64,000 nt of DNA from Methanomassiliicoccus sp. (GTDB taxonomy: Archaea > Thermoplasmatota > Thermoplasmata > Methanomassiliicoccales > Methanomassiliicoccaceae): positions 1 to 64,000 of the forward strand of contig JAEILR010000007.1 in NCBI GenBank assembly GCA_016109435.1. The letters run 5' to 3'. The position numbers and the translations under genes were made by a program. This document shows positions 25,539 through 34,150 of this stretch, piece by piece (within the stretch, counting starts at the first letter, position 1; every line of letters begins with the position of its first letter). The notes under the pieces were generated by a model that saw nothing but the letters and a program-made list of their open reading frames with translations, did not search any database and was not told where the DNA came from.

Positions 25539-26687
25539 ATGGACCGAACCGTGAGCGTGACCTCGGAGCTGGAGCTGGCCGGGGAGCTGATGTCGGACTT
25601 CGCCCGGCGCACCGGGCTGGACCCCCCGGCCGACGCGTCGAGGCGGTACCTGTGGACCGACGCCTTCGCGGTGTGCAACTACCTGGAGATGCACCGCCTC
25701 ACCGGGCGCCGGCAGGACCTGGACCTCGCCCTCCGGCTGGTGGACCAGGTCCATCAGGTGCTCGGCCGCCACCGCCCGGACGACCGGCGGAGGGGATGGA
25801 TCAGCGGCCTCTCCGAGGAGGAGGGAGCTATGAGGCCCACGGCCGGGGGGCTGCGCATCGGCAAGACGTCCAACGAGCGGGGCAGGGACGAGGCCCCCGA
25901 CCCCTACCTGGAATGGGAGCAGGACGGGCAGTACTTCCACTATCTGACCAAGTGGATGCATGCCCTGTCCCGGACCGCGGAGGCCACCGGCGAGGAGCGG
26001 TACCTCCGATGGGCCATGGACCTGGCCGCGGTAGCCCAGGACCGGTTCTCCCACCCTGCCCCGGGAGGGGGCCGCAGGATGTACTGGAAGATGAGCATCG
26101 ACCTCAGCTATCCGCTGGTGCCGTCCATGGGACAGCATGACGCGCTGGACGGGTACGCGACCTACCGGGAGCTGGAACGGGCGGCGGAGCGTTTTTCATC
26201 GGGAAGCTTCCCCGACCTCGGTCCGGCCCTGCGGGACGTGGGCGGCATGTGCCGCGGGGGGAGCTGGGCGACCGACGATCCGCTGGGAGCGGGGTCCCTG
26301 CTCATCGACGCTTTGCGGATCGCGCGAACGGACGCGGGAGCGACGCTGCTGCGCCGGGTGCTCGCCGCTGCCGCGGTCAGTCTGGAGGCCATCGGCGGGG
26401 AGAACGACGCTCCCGCCGTCCGCCGGCTGGCGTTCAGGGAGCTGGGCCTGTCCATCGGTCTGCACGCCGCGGAGAGGCTGAGAGAGCGGGCCCGGGGGGC
26501 AGAGATGGACAGCGTCCTCGCCGGGCAGATCGAGATGCTAGGTGTCCACATCCCCCTGGGCCGCAGGATCGAGGCCTTCTGGTCCGATCCCAAGAACCGC
26601 GACAACTCCACCTGGAGGGAGCACGAGGACATCAACTCGGTGATGCTGGCCACCTGTCTCGCTCCCGGGACCTTTCTGGGGACGTAA
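25539..26687 (+). CDS. Helical-toroid protein of unknown function
   Basis: I start at the ATG at 25539, preceded by GGAAGGAG. The 382-residue protein is almost wholly helical, with repeated hairpins and Trp/Tyr-rich loops (SRRYLWTDAFAVCNYLEM near residue 38, YFHYLTKWMHALSRTAEATG near 130, REHEDINSVMLATCLAPG at the end). This is typical of (alpha/alpha)6-barrel proteins, the fold of many glycoside hydrolases and terpene-type enzymes. No signal peptide is seen. I cannot identify catalytic acids with confidence, and no sugar genes adjoin. The function is unknown. Confidence 0.75.
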   Translation: MDRTVSVTSELELAGELMSDFARRTGLDPPADASRRYLWTDAFAVCNYLEMHRLTGRRQDLDLALRLVDQVHQVLGRHRPDDRRRGWISGLSEEEGAMRPTAGGLRIGKTSNERGRDEAPDPYLEWEQDGQYFHYLTKWMHALSRTAEATGEERYLRWAMDLAAVAQDRFSHPAPGGGRRMYWKMSIDLSYPLVPSMGQHDALDGYATYRELERAAERFSSGSFPDLGPALRDVGGMCRGGSWATDDPLGAGSLLIDALRIARTDAGATLLRRVLAAAAVSLEAIGGENDAPAVRRLAFRELGLSIGLHAAERLRERARGAEMDSVLAGQIEMLGVHIPLGRRIEAFWSDPKNRDNSTWREHEDINSVMLATCLAPGTFLGT

Positions 26688-26697
26688 CCCCGAGGCC

Positions 26698-28308
26698 TCA
26701 GGCTTCCATCTTGTCCCTGACGGCCACGCGGAACTCCTCCTCCCCGCTGACCGTGTGGATGCGCTTCGGTTTCAGCTGACCGAGGGAGCGGCCCTCCCGG
26801 ACCCGGCGGTCGATCTCCCGCTGTATGATGCTGTACGCGCAGGTGCTGGTCACCAGCACCTCCACCCGGCCCAGCTCGTGGCCGATCTGCAGGGTGTGAT
26901 GGGGATCGTCGCACTCCCGAAGGAGGTGCCGCAGCGTGTCCTTCCTGAACCTCTCCGGATCGCTGACCTCTCGGTCGGGGATGACCAGGAAGCACAGCCG
27001 GCCGGGCTCCCCCTTGATGTTGTACAGCTCCCACCACCGGACGTTGTTGGGCCTCTGCAGCGCCTCGTGGATATGGTGACTGTAGATCTTGTTGCCCAGG
27101 AAGCTCCCCATCTCATCGGGGACCTCGAAGTCGAAGGTCTCCACCGACCGTCCGAGCAGCCTGATCAGGGGCAGGGTGGCCACCGCCCCGCCGTCGATGT
27201 CGATCCTGACCTCGGCGGCCGGATCGAGGACCTCGATCATGTCCCCGGTGGGATAACGCACCAGGGGAAGGCTCTCCCCCGGCCGGGTGATGAGCATCTC
27301 GCCCCTCATCCCCGCGGTCCACTCGTACCACGGCACCCCCCTGACCGCCGTCCCTCTCTCCAGCCCGGCGGCCACCTCGGCGGGATCGGCGATCTCCGGG
27401 ATTATGGCGTGGACGAAGAGGGAGAGCCCCTTCCTATGAGGATCGATCTGGGCGGCCATCACCGGGTTCTCCGTGCTCCCCAGAACATCATGGAACACGG
27501 TGTCGGGGAAGTGCGTCCGGAGGTCGTGGAGATAGGGCGTCAGCGGCTCGGCGTAGCTCAGGGCGATGCGCGTGCCCGACAGCGTGTCGCGCAGTCGGGA
27601 GGTGTTCACCCTGGTCAGGTACAGCCGGGCGGCCAGGGAGGCCATCGGGGCGGGGAGGTGATAGTCCCGCCTCAGCTTCTCGGCGACCGTTCCCTGAAGG
27701 AAGCCCGGCTCTCCGATGGACCGGCCGATGAAATAGAACACCACCGCCGCGCTGGCCATCACCTCGATGCTCTTGGCCCGGGAAGCCTGGCGCATCGCCC
27801 CCATGAGATCGGTCTCCCTGGTCAGCAGGGTGGTCAGCTTCTTCACCCCGATCATGTCGCTGGCGAGTTCCAGCATGGCCCCGGAGACGTTGGGGCGGGC
27901 CCCTCCCATGTTCCAACCCACGTCTCCCTCGCTAACTCCCACCAGGCGGGCCATGACCGAGAAGTCCAGGGCCAGGAGGTCCACGTCCCCCTGGCTGTAG
28001 TACATGCGCTTGGGGTCCCCGGTGGAACCGGAGGTCCGGAAGATATGGGCGGCCGGGGCGGTCAGGCAGGCATCGAGGCCGTGCTCGGAAATGGCCCGAT
28101 CGATCATCGGGTAGGAGGTCAGCGGAAGGGCGGACAGCCCCTCGTGGTCCTCCACCTCCCAGGCCCGGCCGGAGTAGACCGCCGAGCGCAGCGAGCCCAG
28201 GGAGATCGACCGGAGCATGCCCTCCTGGCGGGAGACCCGATCCGCGGGGGAGGCCAGAAGGTGTTCCCTGATGCGGTCGGCCACCGGGTCGAACTCCTGT
28301 CCGCTCAT
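26698..28308 (-). CDS. Adenylate-forming enzyme, phenylacetate-CoA ligase-like
   Basis: A 536-residue protein with the AMP-binding P-loop variant FRTSGSTGDPKRMYYSQGD near residue 90, a mid-protein HDVLGSTENPV in the position of the family's YG-x-TE motif, and YPTGDMIEVLDP near 350. It belongs to the broad ANL superfamily, nearest the phenylacetate-CoA ligase/LuxE-like branch. It would activate a carboxylate with ATP and pass it to CoA or another acceptor. Its partner genes are unclear: a helical-toroid protein converges on its 3' end and an M32 peptidase lies upstream on the same strand. The substrate is unknown. Confidence 0.8.
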   Translation of the reverse strand: MSGQEFDPVADRIREHLLASPADRVSRQEGMLRSISLGSLRSAVYSGRAWEVEDHEGLSALPLTSYPMIDRAISEHGLDACLTAPAAHIFRTSGSTGDPKRMYYSQGDVDLLALDFSVMARLVGVSEGDVGWNMGGARPNVSGAMLELASDMIGVKKLTTLLTRETDLMGAMRQASRAKSIEVMASAAVVFYFIGRSIGEPGFLQGTVAEKLRRDYHLPAPMASLAARLYLTRVNTSRLRDTLSGTRIALSYAEPLTPYLHDLRTHFPDTVFHDVLGSTENPVMAAQIDPHRKGLSLFVHAIIPEIADPAEVAAGLERGTAVRGVPWYEWTAGMRGEMLITRPGESLPLVRYPTGDMIEVLDPAAEVRIDIDGGAVATLPLIRLLGRSVETFDFEVPDEMGSFLGNKIYSHHIHEALQRPNNVRWWELYNIKGEPGRLCFLVIPDREVSDPERFRKDTLRHLLRECDDPHHTLQIGHELGRVEVLVTSTCAYSIIQREIDRRVREGRSLGQLKPKRIHTVSGEEEFRVAVRDKMEA

Positions 28309-28373
28309 TGTCTGGGGGCATGCTGGAAGGGTTCTTAAAGCTCATCCCCTGGATAGCACCGGTGAGTCCACCC

Positions 28374-29903
28374 CTATCCGTACACCATGTCCATCTTCCG
28401 GCCGAGGTAGTCGAGGAACGGCTCGATCTTCAGCCCCTTCCCGGTCACCACCTTCACCAGGTCGGCGGGGTCGTACAGGTTGCCCTTGGAGTGGACGTTC
28501 TCGGCCAGCCACTGACGGACAGGGGAGAAGTCGCCCTCCTGAACCGACGATCTCCACTCCGGAACTTCCCTCTCCATCTTCTCCAGGAACATCCCTCCGT
28601 AGATGTTGCCCAGGGCATAGCTGGGGAAGTAGCCGAAGCTCGCCCCTGCCCAGTGGGTGTCCTGCATCACGCCCTCGGAGTCGTTCCCGATGTCCACGCC
28701 GAGGTACTTGGAGTACTTCTCGTTCCACGCCTGGGGCAGTTCGTCCACGGTGAGCTTGTGGGCGAAGATGTCCTTTTCCAGCTCGAACCGGATGATGATG
28801 TGCAGCCCGTAGGTGACCTCGTCGGCCTCGATCCTGATCTTGCTCCGCTCGGCGGCGTTCACCGCCCGCACGAAGTCGTCCAGCTCCACGCCGGCCAGGG
28901 CCTTGCCGGTCACCTTGCGCATTTTCGGCAGCATGTAGGTCAGGAACTCCGGGCTCCTCCCCACCATGTTCTCCACGTACCGGCTCTGGGATTCGTGTAT
29001 GCCGTAGCTCGCGGCGCTGCCGATGGGCTGGAACATCCACTCCGGTGGCAGGTCGCCCTCGTAGAGGGCATGGCCTCCCTCGTGGAGCACGCTGAACAGG
29101 CTGGACTTGAAGTTGTCCTCGTAATAGTGGGTGGTGATCCTGACATCGGTGTAGTAGCCGTTGGAGAAGGGGTGCTCGGTCTCATCCAGCCTTCCCCAGG
29201 CCTCCGGCCCGGTGGTCTGGTAGCCGATGAACTCCATGGCCATGGCGCTGATCTTGCGCTGGGCATCGGCCGACACCTTCCTGGACAGGAACGACTGGTC
29301 CGGCCGGTCGGCCTCGTCCACCCTCTTCAGGAGCTTGATGAGCCCGTTGCGCATGCCGCTGAACACCCTGCTGATGCGGTCCGCGGACATCCCCGGCTCA
29401 AAGAGGTCCAGCAGGGCATCGTACGGCGTCTTGGTCCCCTTGACCTCCATCAGTATCTCCGCCTCCTTCTCCGCCAGCCCGATGTTCTTCGCCAGGTCGT
29501 CGCGGAACATGGAGAAGTCCTTGGCCGCCTTGGCCTTCTTCCACCGTCCCACCGCCATGGTCCTCTGCCGCGAGATATCCGCCACCAGTTTCCCGGGGAG
29601 CTTGGACTCCTCGTCATAGGACTTGCGGAGCAGATGGACGTTCCTCCTCTGCTCCGGGGTCATCGACGCCAGGCCCCGGTCCTTCTCCACCGAGGCGAGC
29701 ATCTTCTCGATCTTGGGGTCGGTGACCATCTTGTGGGCCATGAGGCTCATCAGGGACAGCTGCTCACTGCGCAGCTCCAGCCCCTTGGCCGGCATCTTGG
29801 TCTCCATGTCCCAGCCCACGATGTCAGCGGCGGTCCGCAGGAGGGTGAGGTCCTTGTACCTGGCGAGAAGTCGGTCATAGTCGGCCTGCAGTGATGAGGT
29901 CAT
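28374..29903 (-). CDS. M32 family metallocarboxypeptidase (Taq type)
   Basis: A 509-residue protein of the expected M32 length. The HExxH zinc motif appears as VLHEGGHALYE near residue 270, followed by the family segment GIHESQSRYVENMVGRS about 30 residues on, which carries the third ligand Glu. Other M32 blocks include RITTHYYEDNF and HIIIRFELEKDIF. The enzyme removes C-terminal residues from peptides in the cytoplasm. No signal peptide is seen. The gene ends in TAG. Confidence 0.95.
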   Translation of the reverse strand: MTSSLQADYDRLLARYKDLTLLRTAADIVGWDMETKMPAKGLELRSEQLSLMSLMAHKMVTDPKIEKMLASVEKDRGLASMTPEQRRNVHLLRKSYDEESKLPGKLVADISRQRTMAVGRWKKAKAAKDFSMFRDDLAKNIGLAEKEAEILMEVKGTKTPYDALLDLFEPGMSADRISRVFSGMRNGLIKLLKRVDEADRPDQSFLSRKVSADAQRKISAMAMEFIGYQTTGPEAWGRLDETEHPFSNGYYTDVRITTHYYEDNFKSSLFSVLHEGGHALYEGDLPPEWMFQPIGSAASYGIHESQSRYVENMVGRSPEFLTYMLPKMRKVTGKALAGVELDDFVRAVNAAERSKIRIEADEVTYGLHIIIRFELEKDIFAHKLTVDELPQAWNEKYSKYLGVDIGNDSEGVMQDTHWAGASFGYFPSYALGNIYGGMFLEKMEREVPEWRSSVQEGDFSPVRQWLAENVHSKGNLYDPADLVKVVTGKGLKIEPFLDYLGRKMDMVYG

Positions 29904-30037
29904 GATGATCGCCCCGGAAAGGGCCTAGAAGGTTATTACGCTTATGCGGGCCGGCGTCCGCAACGCCCCGGGGCCAGTCGCTCGGCGGCGGGGCGATGTG
30001 CGCAGGAGATATCTACTCGGCAATGTAATGTCCAGGC

Positions 30038-30742
30038 GTGTCCCCGTCAGGGTCCGGGCGCGGTTCCGCCAGGCCGGCCTTCAAGGCCGCCAACATCGAT
30101 GTGGCCATCGCCCTGGTGGCGACCTTCCTGCTGCCGGTGGCCTGCCATTTCCTGCTGCGGTGGACCGGGGCGCTGCTGCCCCTGGCCCTGTACTACGGGG
30201 CGTTCTGCGTGAGCGTGGTGCTGTGGAGGAAGGGCAGCCTGCAGTACGTCCGGCCGAGGTCCTGGGCCTGGCCACTGTTCCTCGTCCTCCTCGCCATCCA
30301 GCTGGTGGCCCAGGCCTGCGCCGCGCTGACCGTGGTGCCGGTCAACGACCCCCTGCCGGGCGTGGTCCTCACCCTCTTGATCTGGGTGCCCATCAATGCC
30401 CTGGCCGAGCAGCTGTTGTGGGTGTACATCTTCGAGGCCTTCGGAACGAGGTGGGTTGAGGGGATCAAGCGAACGGCCGGCATGGCCGCCGGGGTGTTGA
30501 TGACCGTCGTGTTCGTGGGCCTCATCCACGCCATCTTCTGGGGCGAGTTCCTGCCGGGGTTCGAGAGCGTGTTCCCCCTGTCGCAGATATTCTTCGCCTC
30601 GCAATTCGTGATGACCGTCGGATACCTCCTCCTGTTCCGGCGGACCGGGTCGATGGTGCCGCTGTTCCTGCTGCACATCATCGCCGACGCGACCCTTGTG
30701 GTGGCGGCCATGTACTCGATCGTGCCAGACCTGTTCCTCTGA
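30038..30742 (+). CDS. CPBP/ABI-type intramembrane protease-like membrane protein (degenerate motif)
   Basis: A 234-residue protein starting at GTG, with about seven transmembrane helices. Order and spacing match CPBP (ABI) family proteins: a first-motif region NALAEQLLWVYIFEAF near residue 125, GLIHAIFWGEF near 165 and LLHIIADATLV near 215. The normal motif 1 is EExxxR; here it reads E-Q with no Arg in place, so protease activity is doubtful, although His residues of motifs 2 and 3 remain. It would be in the cytoplasmic membrane. No neighbour clarifies its role. Confidence 0.65.
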   Translation: MSPSGSGRGSARPAFKAANIDVAIALVATFLLPVACHFLLRWTGALLPLALYYGAFCVSVVLWRKGSLQYVRPRSWAWPLFLVLLAIQLVAQACAALTVVPVNDPLPGVVLTLLIWVPINALAEQLLWVYIFEAFGTRWVEGIKRTAGMAAGVLMTVVFVGLIHAIFWGEFLPGFESVFPLSQIFFASQFVMTVGYLLLFRRTGSMVPLFLLHIIADATLVVAAMYSIVPDLFL

Positions 30743-30892
30743 CCAGGCAGGGAACGTCCTGGACCTCCTTACTATGAATAGAATGAACGATCGGGGTCAG
30801 GTTCGTGGGGGACCTCAAGCATCGGGAGCCGCACGGCCGGGACATTGCCTCAGTTTATCTCCAAATGGGATCGGCCCCCGAGCTGGCGAGGC

Positions 30893-31723
30893 TCAGTTCC
30901 TCTCCCCGATGCCCGCCGCGCTCTCCTGCCCCACCATCTCCTTCAAGGGATGCTTGGCCAGGAAGTCGAGGACCAGGGGAACGTAGCCGGCGGGGGGGAG
31001 GAAGTGGCCGGCCCCCTCGATGACCTCGAACTCGGAGTTGGGGATCCCCGCCGCCAGCCTCTCCCCGTAGGGCAGGGGGACCATGATGTCCTCCTCGCCG
31101 TGGACCACCAGGACGGGGACGGAGATCAGTTGCAGCCGGTCCCGGCTGTCGAAGGCGTCGAGGGCCTTCTTCTGGCGGGAGAATCCGTTGAGCACATTGA
31201 TGTCGCAGCCCTCTCCCAGCTCGCACACCGAGACCTTGCCCCGGAAGAAGCTCTCGGTGGAGCACCAGGCCTGCATCATGGTCTGGAAGGTGTCCATGCT
31301 GGCGCCTTCCCTCACGGAGTGGATCATGGCATCGATGGCGAACCGCGCGCGGTCCGGCTCCCGGATGTAGGTGGACATCAGGATGAGAGTGGCCACCTTC
31401 CCCGGGTGCCTGAACGTCAGCTCCTGGGCGATGTTACCACCCATGGACCATCCCAGGACGTGCACCTGGTCGATGTTCAGGGCGTCCAGCAGGCCGGCGG
31501 CGTCATCGGCCATCTGGGCCATGGTGAAGGGGGCATCCGGCGCTTCGGTATGGCCGCTGCCCCGGTTGTCGAAGGTGATCACCATGTAGTGATCGTCCAG
31601 CAGGGGGATGGCCTTCTTCCAGTTGTAGAGGTCCCCGCTGAACCCGGTTATGAGCATCAGCGGTTCCCCGTCCCCGTGGACATGGTAATGGATGTTGGCG
31701 TCCCCGACCTTGATCTTGGGCAT
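30893..31723 (-). CDS. Alpha/beta hydrolase
   Basis: A 276-residue classical alpha/beta hydrolase: oxyanion region LITGFSGDLYNW, nucleophile elbow GWSMGG (Ser near residue 94), acid in VVHGEEDIMVPL (Asp near 217) and His in GAGHFLPP near 244. Family members are esterases, thioesterases or lactonases. It lies 36 nt after an acyl-CoA synthetase gene in an apparent XRE-cupin / synthetase / hydrolase operon, so a thioesterase or ester-cleaving role on the same acyl substrate is a reasonable inference. The start ATG has GAGG about 6 nt upstream. Confidence 0.9.
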   Translation of the reverse strand: MPKIKVGDANIHYHVHGDGEPLMLITGFSGDLYNWKKAIPLLDDHYMVITFDNRGSGHTEAPDAPFTMAQMADDAAGLLDALNIDQVHVLGWSMGGNIAQELTFRHPGKVATLILMSTYIREPDRARFAIDAMIHSVREGASMDTFQTMMQAWCSTESFFRGKVSVCELGEGCDINVLNGFSRQKKALDAFDSRDRLQLISVPVLVVHGEEDIMVPLPYGERLAAGIPNSEFEVIEGAGHFLPPAGYVPLVLDFLAKHPLKEMVGQESAAGIGERN

Positions 31724-31759
31724 CTGAGCCTCGATTTCCGAACTTCTATTTCGTTTTGA

Positions 31760-33412
31760 CTACGCTTCCGGCCACCGCTTGGCGGAGTCCTCCCGCAGCT
31801 TGTACTTCATGATCTTGCCCGAAGCGGTCATGGGGTACTCATCCACGAAGGCCACGAACTTGGGGATCTTGTACCACGCGATCTTGCCCCGACAGTGGTC
31901 CTGGACGTCCTCGGGGGTCATCTGCACGCCCTTCTTCAGGATGACGTACGCGCCCACCTGCTCGCCGTACTTCTTGCTCGGCACGCCCACCACCTGAACG
32001 TCCTGGATGCCCGGCATGTGGTGGACGAAGTCCTCCACCTCCTTGGGGTACACGTTCTCACCGCCGCGGATGATCATGTCCTTCAGCCGGCCGGTGATGG
32101 CGAGGTAGCCCTCCTCGTCCATCCTTCCGATGTCCCCGGAGTGCAGCCACCCGTCCTTGTCGATGGCCCTGGCGGTCTCTTCGGGCATGTTGTAGTAGCC
32201 TTTCATGACGTTGTACCCCCGGCAGCAGACCTCTCCGTGCTCCCCGACCCCGCACGCCGCCCCGGTGTCGGGGTTGAACAGCATGACCTCCACTCCCGGC
32301 AGGGCCTGGCCCACGGTGGAGCACTTCTTGTCCAGGGACGGTTCATCGTAGCGGGTCTGGGTCATGCCCGGGGACGATTCGGTGAGGCCGAACACGATGG
32401 TGACCTCGCTCATGTTCATCCTCTCCACACACTCCTCCATGCTCTTCACCGGGCAGGGCGAGCCGGCCATGATCCCGGTGCGCAGGGTGGAGAAGTCGAA
32501 CTTCTCGAACAGGGGATGGTCCAGCACGGCGATGAACATCGTGGGGACGCCATACAGGGCGGTGCACCGTTCCTTCTCCACCGACATCATGACGTTGACG
32601 GGGTCGTACTTCTCCAGGATGACCATGGTGGCCCCGGAATTGAGCGACGCCATCACTCCCAGCACGCAGCCGAAACAGTGGAACAGCGGCACTGGCAGGC
32701 AGATGCGGTCGGCGTGGGTGTAGTTCATGTTGGCGGCGATCCAGTAGCCGTTATTGCCGATGTTGTGATGGGTCAGCATCACTCCCTTGGGGAAGCCGGT
32801 GGTCCCCGAGGTGTACTGCATGTTGACCACGTCGTAGCAGGAGAGGGACGCCTGCCTCTTCTTGTACTCCGCGTCGGAGGTCTGCGCGCCCATGGCCATG
32901 ACCTCGTTCATCGAGTACATCCCCCGGTGCTTCTCCGGCCCCAGGAACAGCACCCGGCGCAGGTGGGGGAACTTCTCCGACCTCAGCCGGTCCCGGGGGT
33001 GGGACCTCAGCTCCGGCACCAGCTCGTAGATGGTGGCGAGGTAGTCGGTGTCCCGGTAGCCGTCGATGATGAAGATGTTCTCCGTCTCCGACTGCTTCAG
33101 AACGTACTCGATCTCCGAGATCTTGTAGTTGATATTGATGGTCAGCAGGATGGCGCCTATTCGCGCGGTGGCGAACTGCAGGGTGACCCAGTGAGGAACA
33201 TTGGTCGCCCACACCGCGACCTTCTCCCCCTTCTTTACCCCCAGGGCCATGAGTCCCTTGGCCACCCGGTCGATGGTGTCGGAGAACTCTCGCCAGGTCT
33301 CGCGGTAGTCACGGTCGGCGTAGACGATGGCCTCGGTGTCCGGGCACTTCGCCACGGTCTCGTCCAGCAGCTGCCCCAGCGTAGCTTCCCGGGTTATCTC
33401 CTTTCTCAGCAC
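31760..33412 (-). CDS. AMP-binding acyl-CoA synthetase
   Basis: A 550-residue protein of the FadD/AMP-dependent ligase type. It has the P-loop YTSGTTGFPKGVMLTHHN near residue 200, the VFGLTESSPG motif near 345, the adenine-binding LHSGDIGRMDEEGYL near 428 and the C-terminal lysine motif in MTASGKIMKYKLRE near 530. It makes an acyl-CoA from a carboxylate, CoA and ATP in the cytoplasm. It follows the XRE-cupin regulator by 9 nt, a pairing that suggests the regulator controls it. It ends in a UAG that leaves the downstream hydrolase in the same frame. The acid is unknown. Confidence 0.9.
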   Translation of the reverse strand: MLRKEITREATLGQLLDETVAKCPDTEAIVYADRDYRETWREFSDTIDRVAKGLMALGVKKGEKVAVWATNVPHWVTLQFATARIGAILLTININYKISEIEYVLKQSETENIFIIDGYRDTDYLATIYELVPELRSHPRDRLRSEKFPHLRRVLFLGPEKHRGMYSMNEVMAMGAQTSDAEYKKRQASLSCYDVVNMQYTSGTTGFPKGVMLTHHNIGNNGYWIAANMNYTHADRICLPVPLFHCFGCVLGVMASLNSGATMVILEKYDPVNVMMSVEKERCTALYGVPTMFIAVLDHPLFEKFDFSTLRTGIMAGSPCPVKSMEECVERMNMSEVTIVFGLTESSPGMTQTRYDEPSLDKKCSTVGQALPGVEVMLFNPDTGAACGVGEHGEVCCRGYNVMKGYYNMPEETARAIDKDGWLHSGDIGRMDEEGYLAITGRLKDMIIRGGENVYPKEVEDFVHHMPGIQDVQVVGVPSKKYGEQVGAYVILKKGVQMTPEDVQDHCRGKIAWYKIPKFVAFVDEYPMTASGKIMKYKLREDSAKRWPEA

Positions 33413-33421
33413 GGGACCACC

Positions 33422-33985
33422 TCAGACCGGAGTGTATACGACCGCGTAGATCGCGGCCCGGGCGTTCCCCGCCGCGGCCACATTGTGGGGGACGACGGAA
33501 TTGTAGTACATGGAATCCCCGGCCGTGAGGCGGTGCTGCTCATGGCCGTAGGTCAGCTCGACCTCGCCCTGGACCACGATGATGAACTCCTCGCCCTCAT
33601 GGCTCGACAGCTCCTTCTCCCCGTTGGGCTCGATCTCGATGTACAGCGGCTCCATGTGCCGGTCGGTCTTGCCCTTTCCCAGAGGATAGTAATGATAGTT
33701 GCCCGGCCCGGCCCCGTGGTGGGGAGTGGTCTCCTCCTTCCGCTTCCCGGCCCGCACGATGAGGGGATCGGCGATGAACTGGTCGTCCATGAACGTTCCC
33801 ACCCTCTGTCCCAGTGCCCGTGAGAGCTTGACCAGGACGCTGATGGACGGGTAAACCGTCCCGTTCTCGACGTTCCTTACGAGGTCATCATCGATGCCGG
33901 CGTTCTTGGCCAGTTCCTCGACGCTGAGGCCCAGGCGCTCGCGGTAGTTCGTAATGCGGGTTCCCAGTTTCTGAGAGCTTGACAT
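33422..33985 (-). CDS. XRE-family helix-turn-helix regulator with C-terminal cupin
   Basis: I start at the ATG at 33985, six nt after GGAG; another ATG lies two codons upstream. Residues about 7-62 form an XRE helix-turn-helix (ITNYRERLGLSVEELAKNAG), and residues about 100-185 a cupin barrel (SSHEGEEFIIVVQGEVELTY, then AGDSMYYNSVVPHNV). Such HTH-cupin proteins sense small metabolites and repress or activate adjacent genes. It leads an operon with an acyl-CoA synthetase and an alpha/beta hydrolase. A TATA-like GTTATATTAG lies about 80 nt upstream on the minus strand. Confidence 0.9.
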   Translation of the reverse strand: MSSSQKLGTRITNYRERLGLSVEELAKNAGIDDDLVRNVENGTVYPSISVLVKLSRALGQRVGTFMDDQFIADPLIVRAGKRKEETTPHHGAGPGNYHYYPLGKGKTDRHMEPLYIEIEPNGEKELSSHEGEEFIIVVQGEVELTYGHEQHRLTAGDSMYYNSVVPHNVAAAGNARAAIYAVVYTPV

Positions 33986-34150
33986 GATCATTCTCCGTGA
34001 AGGTCGTTCCAGAACGCACGACCGGGCGGGGACCGCGGCCGCTGTTTCCCGCGAATCCGCAAATAATCTAATATAACTTCTCTCTGGGCGAACGTAGGGG
34101 GAGCGGGAACGGCCCCGCGGAGGGGCTTCCGCGCTTCGATATCCGCAACC

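Noticed and set aside
31895-33823. 642-codon plus-strand frame
   Set aside because: It is antisense to the acyl-CoA synthetase and regulator genes and has a His/Val/Gly-rich shadow composition.
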